Shown: positions 1 through 6,140, counted from the first letter of the stretch. The stretch is DNA of 7,323 nt from Clostridiales bacterium (GCA_009783495.1 WRDJ01000028.1:1-7323); one strand, 5' to 3'. Numbers and translations: made by a program. The notes: a model not told the origin generated them from the letters alone.

Positions 1-10
1 AAGGGACTTG

Positions 11-45
11 AAAAGCGACGGCGCAGCTATGCGCCGTCGCTTTTT
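11..45. terminator. Bidirectional intrinsic terminator
   Basis: A perfect 10-bp GC-rich stem (15-24 with 31-40, GCGACGGCGC and its complement) closes a 6-base loop. Five T follow on the plus strand (41-45) and four A precede it (11-14), which gives four T on the minus strand. It can therefore end transcription in both directions: rqcP coming from the right on the minus strand, and any plus-strand gene lying left of the window. Confidence 0.88.
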
Positions 46-84
46 CGTACGGCGAAACGAGGAGGCAATCCTCACCCCAAAAAG

Positions 85-348
85 TCAGTTCAAAGGCTGT
101 TCGCTCTCCTTTATTACCCGATACATGGTATCAGCGGCGGCGGCGGAAATGCTGGGCGTAAGCAGCAAAACCTCCACCTCGGTGAAACGGCGGCCATAGC
201 CGATGCCGATGACATCCCCGGTTTTCAGTTCATGGCCCGCCTTGGCCGGACGCCCGTTGACCGTGACGCGGGCGGCGTCGCAAACTTCCTTGGCCACGGT
301 GCGGCGTTTTATCAGGCGCGATACCTTCAAAAATTTATCCAGGCGCAT
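85..348 (-). CDS. rqcP: RqcP-family S4-domain RNA-binding protein (YabO/Hsp15-like)
   Basis: An 87-residue protein made almost entirely of one S4 RNA-binding domain (about residues 1-60: MRLDKFLKVSRLIKRRTVAKE, then VTVNGRPAKAGHELKTGDVI). This is the family signature of YabO/RqcP, and its length is close to the usual 85-90 residues. In Bacillus, RqcP binds stalled 50S subunits and stabilises the peptidyl-tRNA while RqcH adds C-terminal alanine tails in ribosome quality control; the related Hsp15 acts in the same kind of rescue. The start at 348 is chosen because AGGGAGG lies 6 bases upstream and the S4 fold begins exactly there; an upstream TTG/ATG extension adds only unrelated residues. The C-terminal 25 residues are not conserved in my memory. 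It is followed by the terminator at 11-45 and lies 188 bases after the phospholipase gene, on the same strand. Confidence 0.85.
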   Translation of the reverse strand: MRLDKFLKVSRLIKRRTVAKEVCDAARVTVNGRPAKAGHELKTGDVIGIGYGRRFTEVEVLLLTPSISAAAADTMYRVIKESEQPLN

Positions 349-424
349 ATTTTCCTCCCTTAAGTCAAAGATTATCATAGCTGAAAACGCGGCCCCGCCT
401 TTCGCCCATAGCCTTTTGTTTTAC

Positions 425-455
425 TGGCGCTCGCGGTCTTCGGACGCGAGCGCCA
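425..455. other. Strong hairpin with CUUCGG tetraloop, no clear U-tract
   Basis: A perfect 11-bp stem (425-435 TGGCGCTCGCG with 445-455) sits between the phospholipase gene and rqcP. The loop can close further with T437-A444 and C438-G443 around TTCG, giving a C(UUCG)G tetraloop when read on the plus strand, with G436 bulged. Neither side has a convincing T-run, so it may be a weak terminator, an mRNA processing or stability element, or one copy of a dispersed repeat. Confidence 0.5.
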
Positions 456-508
456 ATAAAGACTTTCTCCCTATCCCTGGGAAGGTGGGGTAACAGAGGA
501 CAGAATGT

Positions 509-537
509 GAAGCAAACGGCAAGTTGTCGTTTGCTTC
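509..537 (-). terminator. Possible terminator hairpin after the phospholipase gene
   Basis: A perfect 10-bp stem (509-518 GAAGCAAACG with 528-537) overlaps the last base of the phospholipase stop codon (TAG, 539-537). G519-T527 and C520-G526 can extend it around a 5-base loop. The minus-strand sequence after it (CACATTCTGTCC) is only moderately T-rich, so termination may be partial. Position and orientation fit a 3' end element of the gene at 537-1322. Confidence 0.45.
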
Positions 538-1322
538 TATAAAAAAGCGACAAGAAGCGTCATTAAGCGGCCGATCTCCCGGCACGCCGCCTCCTCCCCC
601 AACTGCATGGCCCTTTCCGTCATATTCCGCTCCAGGACGCCGATGGGCTCGCTGATGGGGCTGACCAGCCAATCGGCTTCTGTGCGGCCCGCATTGTTAT
701 TCGTTATGATGTCCATGGCGCGGAAAATCACGTCAACTGTGTTTTTCGGTTCGTGAGCGGCCCGGCAGGATAAATTGACTGCCAGGACGACCTCCGCCCC
801 AGCCTCGCGCAGGCAGCGCACGGGGCAGTTGTCGAGGATCCCGCCGTCGGCCAGGAGCATCCCCCGGTGAGGCAGCGGCGGCATCAGACCGGGTATAGCC
901 GAGGAGGCCTGCACGGCCGGCGCAACCTCGCCGGAAGTGAAAACGAACTCCTTCTGGCTTATCAAATCCACCGACACGACAAGCAGCTGCTTTTGCGCCT
1001 GCTCTATCAGGCCGTTATTGGTGTGCCTGCGGATCAGCTCCGCATAACCGCGCGAGGAAATCAGGCCCATCCTGCCGGGGCGCGGGCGCAGTATTTCCCA
1101 CAGGTTGAGGCTGCCGAGGATTTCACGCAGGCTTTGCGGGCCGTGACCGAAGGCGTATAGGGCGGCCACCGCCGCGCCGACCGATGTCCCGGCCAGCATA
1201 TCAATTTCCACGCCGTGTTCTTCCAGCACCTTCAGAACGCCGATATGCGCGCCGCCCCGCACCCCGCCGCCGCCCAAAGCCAGCCCGATCTTGGGCCGCG
1301 CTTTTTTTGTTTCACCGTTCAT
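537..1322 (-). CDS. Patatin-like phospholipase (RssA/YlbK-type)
   Basis: A 261-residue serine acyl hydrolase of the patatin family. The oxyanion-hole loop GGGGVRG is at residues 17-23. The nucleophile elbow GTSVG at 45-49 gives Ser47. The conserved block ASSAIPGLMPP (139-149) is present, and the catalytic Asp159 lies in DGG. Together these form the Ser-Asp dyad that cleaves lipid acyl esters. No signal peptide or membrane span is visible, so it is expected in the cytoplasm or at the inner face of the membrane. Size and domain order match the short bacterial RssA/YlbK group, whose substrates are mostly unknown. The start is ATG at 1322, because GGGGAGGG lies 6 bases upstream; a TTG two codons earlier would touch that site. 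It begins 42 bases after the small ORF at 1365 with no terminator between, so it is probably the last gene of the dgt transcript. Confidence 0.88.
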   Translation of the reverse strand: MNGETKKARPKIGLALGGGGVRGGAHIGVLKVLEEHGVEIDMLAGTSVGAAVAALYAFGHGPQSLREILGSLNLWEILRPRPGRMGLISSRGYAELIRRHTNNGLIEQAQKQLLVVSVDLISQKEFVFTSGEVAPAVQASSAIPGLMPPLPHRGMLLADGGILDNCPVRCLREAGAEVVLAVNLSCRAAHEPKNTVDVIFRAMDIITNNNAGRTEADWLVSPISEPIGVLERNMTERAMQLGEEAACREIGRLMTLLVAFL

Positions 1323-1364
1323 GTGCAACCCTCCCCTGCCCTTGCCTTGCTGCGGTTTTTTATG

Positions 1365-1670
1365 TTAATGCTCCCCTTCCATATGGGGGAAATTACGGAA
1401 TTTGCTCTTAATTGCAAGATTCTTCTCTGCCAGATTTAAAAGATATTCCTCGCCCTCTTTGGTATATTGGATTAAAATAAATGACTTATTATCTTTTTCA
1501 GAAAAAAACTTGCTCGGCCTATCGTGTTCAATGATCTTTCTGGAAAAATAAATTTGCTTCATGTGACTTGTGACCATATAGGGATAGTTGGTTCCGATTT
1601 CCATTATTTCATTCCAAGTCATCTTAATTAAAACGCCAAGAAAGAAACTCTTTGCATATCCCTTTCTCAT
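1365..1670 (-). CDS. Small soluble ORF, probable PH-like C-terminal half of a split membrane protein
   Basis: This encodes 101 residues if started at the ATG at 1670, which overlaps the stop of the preceding ORF as ATGA. No ribosome site is visible at this ATG, so expression would need translational coupling or a frame change. The frame is open further upstream to 1751, but that part is antisense-like in composition and does not read as protein. Residues such as TWNEIMEIG, MKQIYFSRK and FILIQYTKEGEEYLLNL resemble the W-EI-x-IG ... IYFS-K ... I-YS/T-KE pattern that I recall from small clostridial membrane proteins with a PH-like domain after two helices. That would make it the missing C-terminus of the ORF at 1667-1852. 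A weaker alternative is a MarR/PadR-like winged helix, because TKEGEEYL resembles a wing. Sequence is AT-richer than the neighbours. Confidence 0.5.
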   Translation of the reverse strand: MRKGYAKSFFLGVLIKMTWNEIMEIGTNYPYMVTSHMKQIYFSRKIIEHDRPSKFFSEKDNKSFILIQYTKEGEEYLLNLAEKNLAIKSKFRNFPHMEGEH

Positions 1671-1852
1671 TCTATAATGAGGGAGGCCCAAGTAGTGGGA
1701 ATAAAAACTGCTCCTGGCATGAAAATCACAGAAAAAAACAGCACAACCCATGGCGGGGCTTCTCCTATGATTGCAACTACTGGAATCCCAACAAGGATTA
1801 ATAACGCAAAAATGCCACCATAAATAACAAAATTCGAAGCGCGAATTTTCAT
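1667..1852 (-). CDS. Two-helix membrane protein, probable N-terminal half of a split gene
   Basis: Sixty-one residues with two clear hydrophobic segments: about residues 8-29 (FVIYGGIFALLILVGIPVVAII) and 34-60 (WVVLFFSVIFMPGAVFIPTTWASLII). The start ATG at 1852 overlaps the dgt stop codon as ATGA and has GGGAG 7 bases upstream inside the end of dgt, so it is translated in step with dgt. The ORF stops right after the second helix at TGA 1667-1669. A -1 frame change there joins it to the ORF ending at 1365, giving a normal layout of two helices followed by a cytoplasmic PH-like domain. I therefore favour a frameshifted single gene, whether real mutation, programmed shift or sequencing error. 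A genuine two-gene overlap cannot be excluded. Function unknown. Confidence 0.55.
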   Translation of the reverse strand: MKIRASNFVIYGGIFALLILVGIPVVAIIGEAPPWVVLFFSVIFMPGAVFIPTTWASLIIE

Positions 1853-2826
1853 ATTAAACTCCCTTCCGCCGCCAAACGGCGGTGCAGCGCCCTGGCAAAC
1901 ACATCCGTCATGCCGGCGATATAATCGCAGACCGCCTGATGCGCCGGATATTTTTGAAATTCCGAAGGCAGTTTCCCGGCGTGCGCCGCGTAATAAGCGT
2001 AAAGGTCGGCTATCACGGTCTTGACCTGAGCTTCCTCCAGCCGGGCCTCCTCACGATTATAAACCTGCTCAAAAAGGAAATCGCGCAATTCTGTCATCGC
2101 CTGCGCCACCGGGACGGACATGACGATCCCGTTTTTCTCCGCGCTGTTCTTTATCACGTCCAGCACCATGACATTGATGCGCGCGCTGCGCCTCTCCCCC
2201 AAAAGGGCGACAGCGGCGCGGGGCAGGCTTTGCGGGGAAATGAGGCCGCAGGCCAGCGCGTCCTCGATATCGTGGTTGACATAGGCGATGCGGTCGGACA
2301 GGCGCACAATGCCTCCCTCCAAGGTCTGTGGCAAGCCCTCGCCGCTGTGGTTGAGGATGCCGTCGCGCACCTCCCAGGTGAGGTTGAGACCCTCGCCTTC
2401 CCGCTCCAGCACGTCGGCCACGCGCAGGCTTTGCCGGTTATGCCGGAAACCCGGCTCGATGGCGGCCAGCGAACGTTCGCCGGCATGGCCGAAGGGCGTG
2501 TGACCCAGGTCATGCCCCAGGGCCACGGCCTCCGTCAGGTCTTCGTTTAAGCGCAGGGCCCGCGCGATGGTACGGGAGATCTGCATCACTTCCAAGGTGT
2601 GGGTCAGCCGGGTGCGGAAATGGTCGCTTTTCGGGTCAATGAATACCTGCGCCTTGTGCTTCAAACGCCGGAAGGCCTTGCAATGGATGATGCGGTCGCG
2701 GTCACGCTGGAAGGCGCTGCGCAACGGACATTCCTCCTCGGCCCGCTCCCGGCCGCGGCTCTGCCCGCTTTTCACCGCCAAGGGCGACAAAAGCCGCTCT
2801 TCCTGCTCTTCCCAATCCTTACGCAT
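1849..2826 (-). CDS. dgt: dGTPase-like HD-domain deoxynucleotide triphosphohydrolase
   Basis: A 325-residue protein of the deoxyguanosinetriphosphate triphosphohydrolase-like family, which splits dNTPs into deoxynucleoside and triphosphate at an HD metal centre and so trims dNTP pools. The HD ligands are visible: His76 (RTRLTHTLEV), His105-Asp106 (ALGHDLGHTPFGHAGE) and Asp178 (LSDRIAYVNHDIEDA). The N-terminal block AFQRDRDRIIHCKAFRRLKHKAQVF is the typical dGTPase lead-in. The length fits the short type-2 family rather than the 500-residue E. coli Dgt. The start is ATG at 2826, because AAAGGAGGT lies just upstream; upstream codons to 2886 have no such support. Its TGA overlaps the ATG of the next membrane ORF. 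The true nucleotide preference cannot be read from sequence. Confidence 0.92.
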   Translation of the reverse strand: MRKDWEEQEERLLSPLAVKSGQSRGRERAEEECPLRSAFQRDRDRIIHCKAFRRLKHKAQVFIDPKSDHFRTRLTHTLEVMQISRTIARALRLNEDLTEAVALGHDLGHTPFGHAGERSLAAIEPGFRHNRQSLRVADVLEREGEGLNLTWEVRDGILNHSGEGLPQTLEGGIVRLSDRIAYVNHDIEDALACGLISPQSLPRAAVALLGERRSARINVMVLDVIKNSAEKNGIVMSVPVAQAMTELRDFLFEQVYNREEARLEEAQVKTVIADLYAYYAAHAGKLPSEFQKYPAHQAVCDYIAGMTDVFARALHRRLAAEGSLI

Positions 2827-2937
2827 GGCAACCTCCTTTCGTGTTTGAGAAATGATGACTTGTCCACAAACCAAAGCAAAGACCATTTATTACGCAGGCG
2901 TACCATGCGCCCCCGGCCGGGAAAGGCTTTGGGCTTT

Positions 2938-2970
2938 TTTTAAAGGGGCCGCCGCTTGCGCGGCGGCCCC
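2938..2970 (-). terminator. GC-rich hairpin, likely terminator of the double-HTH gene
   Basis: A perfect 11-bp stem GGGGCCGCCGC (2945-2955 with 2960-2970) closes a 4-base loop (TTGC on the plus strand). On the minus strand it lies about 40 bases after the stop of the HTH gene and is followed by TTTAAAAAAAG, so the U-run is only three long. The stem is strong enough to make termination plausible, but the tail is poor. Confidence 0.5.
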
Positions 2971-3011
2971 GTGTTTGCTTCAGCTGAATTCGCCTTATAA
3001 CCGTTAAAACC

Positions 3012-3428
3012 TCAAAATGGCACTTTATTGTCTTTCATGAAACCGTCGAAAACCTCTTTGGGCACCACATATTGCCGCCCCACTTTCACCGCCCGCAGCT
3101 TTTTGCTTTTGATCAGATCAACCAGGAAAGCATAGCTCAGAGGAAGCATTTCCATCAACTCCTTGATGGTATAACCGATGACGTCCTCTTTCTTGCGCAC
3201 ATTTCTGATATAGGATTCCGCCTCCGCGCTGCTGATGAAATATTTGCGCCCGATACGATAGGCGGGCAGAGCGCCCATGTCAATATCCCTCTTGATCATC
3301 CCATAGCTGCACCCGGTGTTTTGCGCCATCTCTTTCAATGTGAGATAATCCTTGGCGTCGCGGCCCTCGCCTGCTTCCTGAAATTCCGCGGCCTCCTTGC
3401 CTTCGCTATGTGTAACCTGACTATTCAT
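3012..3428 (-). CDS. Protein with two tandem excisionase/MerR-type helix-turn-helix domains
   Basis: A 138-residue protein. After a charged, probably disordered tail (residues 1-26) come two copies of the HTH_17/excisionase fold. Copy 1 (28-74) is YLTLKEMAQNTGCSYGMIKRDI then GALPAYRIGRKYFISSAEAESYI; copy 2 (85-131) is GYTIKELMEMLPLSYAFLVDLI then KLRAVKVGRQYVVPKEVFDGFM. Each has the 'helix-turn-helix, then V/I-GR-Y wing, then a last helix' layout. It is expected to bind DNA at paired sites. No integrase or transposase is near, so a regulator is likelier than a true excisionase. The ATG at 3434 has AAGGAG only 2 bases away, while the in-frame ATG at 3428 has 8 bases spacing, so 3428 is chosen. 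A 14-bp inverted repeat covers this start. Confidence 0.75.
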   Translation of the reverse strand: MNSQVTHSEGKEAAEFQEAGEGRDAKDYLTLKEMAQNTGCSYGMIKRDIDMGALPAYRIGRKYFISSAEAESYIRNVRKKEDVIGYTIKELMEMLPLSYAFLVDLIKSKKLRAVKVGRQYVVPKEVFDGFMKDNKVPF

Positions 3429-3475
3429 CGGCATATCTCCTTTTATTTTTATATATTACAGGATATGCCGATGAA
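3424..3475 (-). promoter_or_regulatory. 14-bp inverted repeat over the start codon of the double-HTH gene
   Basis: TTCATCGGCATATC (3424-3437) is repeated as its exact reverse complement at 3462-3475, with a 24-base AT-rich spacer. In the minus-strand transcript the second arm contains both candidate ATG codons (3434 and 3428) and touches the last base of the AAGGAG site, so folding would bury the start. As DNA, the arms would make a paired operator for a protein with two HTH domains. Which reading is right cannot be decided from sequence. Confidence 0.6.
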
Positions 3476-3537
3476 GCTATTTTATATATAGATTTTTTAA
3501 CGAGTTTGGCGAATTTGCCGCGGCTGACGCGCGCCCG

Positions 3538-5175
3538 TCAAGGGTTATATCTCATCGCCCGGCAGAGAAAGACGGCCATTTCCGCCCGGGTGACCGTGCC
3601 TTCCGGGGCAAAAACCCCGGGTTCCGCGCCGACGTCCAAGCCGTAAGCGTTTATAGTCATGGCAGCTTCCCTGGCCCAATGTGAATCCAGGTCGTCAAAC
3701 GGGGAATGCCAGTAGTAATCGGCGGGCAAGGCGAGCTCGAAAACCCGCGTCAGTATCATGGCCATTTCCGCCCGGGTGACAGGCTCGTCGGGATGAAATT
3801 CACCGTTCCCGTAACCGATCATCCAACCCAGGGCGCCCGCCTGGCAAATCTCCTCATAGGCCCAATGATGCCAAGGCACGTCTTCAAAGCCCCCGGGCAG
3901 AGCTGCGCCGCCGCCGAATGTGCGGGCCAGCAAGACGGCCACTTCCGCCCGGGTGGCAAGCTGTTCTACGCCGAAAAGCCCGTCGCCCACGCCGCGCAAC
4001 AGGGGGCTCTCGCTGTTGCCGTTATAGTTATATAAAAACATGATCTCATCCTTGGCCCAGTGACCGGTCACGTCGCTGAAGGGAACGCTTTCCGTGAAGG
4101 GAATGCTTTCCGTGCCCTCAACCATGCGGGCCGAAACGGAGAGCGTGGCAAAATATTCGGAATAGCGGATGTCGTTGATTTCCGCGCCCCCGCAGAAAAA
4201 AATGTAGCGCTGGCTCGGTAATATGGCAGCGAAACGGCCGGCTGTCGGCACTTTTTTCAGCGAGCCGTCAATGGAAACCTCGAAGTTTTCAAAGGCGGCA
4301 TCCACGGGCACCCAGCCTACGCCCGGCAAATAGAATTCCGCCCAGGTGTGAGGCAAATAGAAAAGGTCTATGCATCCGCTGTCCGGGTCTGTATACGGTT
4401 CGGCGTTATGCTTGTTGGGCTCATAAAGATAGCCTGTCTGCATGCGGGCCGGCACGCCCAAGGCGCGCATCACGGCAACGAATAGCGCGCCGTAATCCTG
4501 ACAGGTGCCTTTTTTGCCCAAATAGGCCTGCAAGGCGCTATAGGTGTCGCCGGCGGCGGGCGTGAGGCCGGGGGAAAGCATCATGTTGACGCTGGAAAAG
4601 ACGCTTCTGGCCAGAAGGTATATGTTTTCCTCGCCGGCAAACAAGGAGGCGAATTGCCGGATCGCAAGATCGTCGCTTTCAATGCCGGGTTCAGGCAGGA
4701 GGAATCTTTCATCTATCCCGCCCGTATAGGGCTGGCAGTAAAACTGCGCCAAAAGATAGTGGATGGCGGAAGTGTTCAGGGCATATCGCTGCTCCAGCAC
4801 GATTTCCTCTCCCGGCGCAAGCCAGGGTAACAAATAAACCGCCTCGCGCCGGCCGTCTTCGTTGACGCGGATCTCCTGCGGATATGGAGTGAGATATTCC
4901 CACAGCAGTTCCTGATATTCCGGCATCTCGAAATCCATCAGAGGCACGATTATTTCCAGATCCGTGATGGGCCAGTTGATCTCGTTGGTAACCGTGACGA
5001 AATGGCTGAACGTATATCCCCTTGTTTCATATTTTTCGTAATATGTATCGGCTGCTTTAAGGGCTTGCCACGGGAAAAACGCCAGCAGGCACGCCGCCAG
5101 AAGCGCCGTGCTAAAACCAAGGCGCATATGGCGCGCCAAGTTCGGCTTCGCTATGTTTGACCCGCGAAACAACAT
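3538..5175 (-). CDS. Secreted transglutaminase-like protein with three SLH domains
   Basis: A 545-residue surface protein. Residues 1-41 form a signal peptide (basic start, then LGFSTALLAACLLAFFPW, cut probable after ALKA). Residues 44-200 form an N-terminal beta-rich region of the kind often preceding transglutaminase-like cores. The papain-like transglutaminase core has Cys225 (KGTCQDYGALFVAVMRALGVPAR), His276 (HTWAEFYLPGVGWVPVD) and Asp292, so the triad is complete. SLH repeats at about 366-420, 430-480 and 493-542 would hold it to the cell wall or its pyruvylated polymers. The likely role is protease, peptidase or cross-linking activity at the surface; the real substrate is unknown. The start is ATG at 5175 because AAGGAGG lies 6 bases upstream and a signal peptide follows; 25 upstream in-frame codons have no such support. 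No clear terminator follows; the HTH gene begins 110 bases later on the same strand. Confidence 0.88.
   Translation of the reverse strand: MLFRGSNIAKPNLARHMRLGFSTALLAACLLAFFPWQALKAADTYYEKYETRGYTFSHFVTVTNEINWPITDLEIIVPLMDFEMPEYQELLWEYLTPYPQEIRVNEDGRREAVYLLPWLAPGEEIVLEQRYALNTSAIHYLLAQFYCQPYTGGIDERFLLPEPGIESDDLAIRQFASLFAGEENIYLLARSVFSSVNMMLSPGLTPAAGDTYSALQAYLGKKGTCQDYGALFVAVMRALGVPARMQTGYLYEPNKHNAEPYTDPDSGCIDLFYLPHTWAEFYLPGVGWVPVDAAFENFEVSIDGSLKKVPTAGRFAAILPSQRYIFFCGGAEINDIRYSEYFATLSVSARMVEGTESIPFTESVPFSDVTGHWAKDEIMFLYNYNGNSESPLLRGVGDGLFGVEQLATRAEVAVLLARTFGGGAALPGGFEDVPWHHWAYEEICQAGALGWMIGYGNGEFHPDEPVTRAEMAMILTRVFELALPADYYWHSPFDDLDSHWAREAAMTINAYGLDVGAEPGVFAPEGTVTRAEMAVFLCRAMRYNP
3574..3958. repeat. 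21-base repeats within the SLH-coding region
   Basis: GGCCATTTCCGCCCGGGTGAC occurs exactly at 3574-3594 and 3760-3780, and with two changes at 3938-3958. On the coding strand it encodes the VTRAEMA core of each SLH domain. Near-identity at the DNA level, beyond what the protein needs, suggests recent duplication or gene conversion among the three SLH modules. Confidence 0.7.
4081..4116. repeat. 18-base tandem duplication in the linker before the SLH domains
   Basis: Two adjacent units (4081-4098 and 4099-4116) share GGGAA-GCTTTCCGTG and differ at three positions. They encode the repeated hexapeptide pattern TESIPF/TESVPF at about residues 355-366, in the linker between the catalytic region and the first SLH domain. 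This looks like a simple linker expansion. Confidence 0.65.
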
Positions 5176-5353
5176 CGCCGTCCTCCTTAACACAGTTAAT
5201 TGCATAAAAAGTCCGGCCCGGCCCGGTCGCCGCCGGACAAACGAAAACACGAAAGAAGTTGCCGCTCTTCCGCCTTTCTATTTATTCCATTCTATTATGA
5301 CTTAATCCTTTAATTATTTTGTTCCATTAATGATTTCTTCATAATTTCTTCGG

Positions 5354-5385
5354 GCAAAATTTTGTCTTTTTCCGGAAAAACGGCA
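5354..5385 (+). repeat. Imperfect direct repeat, left copy
   Basis: It contains GCAAAAT, then TTTTTC, then GAAAAACGGCA, and matches the copy at 6112-6140 in the same order with small gaps. The middle, TTTTTCCGGAAAAA (5367-5380), is a perfect palindrome. The pair brackets the AT-rich lipoprotein gene. Confidence 0.45.
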
Positions 5386-5428
5386 AAAAGAAGCAGTGGA
5401 AAAAAGCAAAACCCCGGATATATGCCTG

Positions 5429-5457
5429 TTGACACGCCGCGCCGGATGTGTTATGTT
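5429..5457 (+). promoter_or_regulatory. Sigma-A-type promoter of the AT-rich lipoprotein gene
   Basis: A perfect -35 box TTGACA (5429-5434), a 17-base spacer and the -10 box TATGTT (5452-5457, matching TATAAT at four of six positions). Transcription would start near 5464, leaving a leader of roughly 37 bases before the ATG at 5501. Confidence 0.78.
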
Positions 5458-5500
5458 ACTGTGCATGGGGACATCGCTCAGCTTGGAGGATGGATTGGTT

Positions 5501-6094
5501 ATGGTTAAAAAAAGTTGTGTTTTTATAGCCTTAGTTATCGTTTTTTGTTGTGTTTTTTTATTAAATGGTTGCGACACAACTATTTTTCTTCCAAAAACCA
5601 ACATAACCATTGGAACATGGGTTGATGATATTTATACGAATCAATGGGCAAACATTACTTTTACGCTGCCCTCGGACTGCGATTTAATTAAAATCAATGC
5701 GTTTGAATTTTCAGGGCAAATACAAGATTTTTTATTCGTTAATATCGATCAATCATTAGTTATTAGTTTGACTTATGTTATTTTGTCGAATAAAACCCAG
5801 AAAGAACAAACAGCCGAAGATTATCTTAATACCGTTAAACAACAGCTTGCCGCCTCTGCAAACAAAAATTATATTTTCACGGATGATTTTGAAAATGTGA
5901 TTATTGCTGGAGAAAAATATGTAGTTATGCCTTCGGAATTTAGTTTTAAAGAAAATCCAACGGAAACAATTAATTATCAAGATGGTTATGTTCGCAAGTT
6001 TGACGCTGCATTTATCGTATTGATTATTACTTATACTGATGATGCGAAAGAATCGGCTGATTCGTTTTTATCGTCAATTACGCAAATTAACTAA
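5501..6094 (+). CDS. Uncharacterised AT-rich lipoprotein
   Basis: A 197-residue protein with a lipoprotein signal: MVKKSC, a hydrophobic stretch, then the lipobox LLNGC, so Cys24 would be lipidated and the protein anchored on the outer face of the cytoplasmic membrane. The mature part has GTWVDDIYTNQWANITFTLPSDC, a mid-region ending AEDYLNTVKQQLAAS, and a C-terminal strand-rich block DGYVRKFDAAFIVLIITYTDD. This resembles a group of unnamed Bacillota lipoproteins sharing a 'G-W-x-Y-N-x-F-LP' opening. No function is known to me and no catalytic motif is visible. The ATG at 5501 lies 11 bases after GGAGG (5485-5489); a TTG at 5495 with 5-base spacing is an alternative start. GC content is far below the neighbouring genes and codons are A/T-ending, suggesting horizontal acquisition. 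Confidence 0.8.
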   Translation: MVKKSCVFIALVIVFCCVFLLNGCDTTIFLPKTNITIGTWVDDIYTNQWANITFTLPSDCDLIKINAFEFSGQIQDFLFVNIDQSLVISLTYVILSNKTQKEQTAEDYLNTVKQQLAASANKNYIFTDDFENVIIAGEKYVVMPSEFSFKENPTETINYQDGYVRKFDAAFIVLIITYTDDAKESADSFLSSITQIN

Positions 6095-6111
6095 AATGGG
6101 ATGAGTGGTCC

Positions 6112-6140
6112 GCAAAATCATTTTTCGTCGAAAAACGGCA
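6112..6140 (+). repeat. Imperfect direct repeat, right copy
   Basis: GCAAAAT, TTTTTC and GAAAAACGGCA occur in the same order as at 5354-5385; the last 11 bases match exactly. The middle TTTTTCGTCGAAAAA is near-palindromic, as in the left copy. It begins 17 bases after the lipoprotein stop codon. Confidence 0.45.

Larger units (their letters stand above)
5176..5500. other. Divergent intergenic region
   Basis: These 325 bases lie between the minus-strand SLH gene and the plus-strand lipoprotein. They hold the ribosome site of the SLH gene (5181-5188), an AT-rich middle (about 5280-5350), one copy of an imperfect direct repeat with an inner palindrome (5354-5385), and the lipoprotein promoter. 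I could not place a convincing promoter for the SLH gene. Short reading frames crossing this region lack ribosome sites and read as noise. Confidence 0.6.

Noticed and set aside
1882..2550. Long plus-strand reading frame of 222 codons opposite dgt
   Set aside because: It lies entirely antisense to a well-recognised HD phosphohydrolase, is rich in Gln/His/Arg as expected from reverse reading of GC-rich codons, and has no recognisable domain.
537..2826. dGTPase plus patatin as a CBASS-like or dNTP-depletion defence system
   Set aside because: No cyclic-nucleotide synthase, sensor or partner effector is present, and both genes match common housekeeping forms with normal lengths.
3012..3428. Double-HTH protein as a phage or transposon excisionase marking a mobile element
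   Set aside because: No integrase, transposase, attachment site or other phage gene is visible in the window, and this HTH family is also widespread in chromosomal regulators.
3072..3491. Plus-strand frame of 139 codons opposite the double-HTH gene
   Set aside because: It mirrors a clear HTH protein, has no supporting ribosome site, and shows no known motif.
5367..5380. Palindrome TTTTTCCGGAAAAA as a terminator
   Set aside because: The stem is mostly A-T, leaves almost no loop, and no gene ends nearby on either strand.
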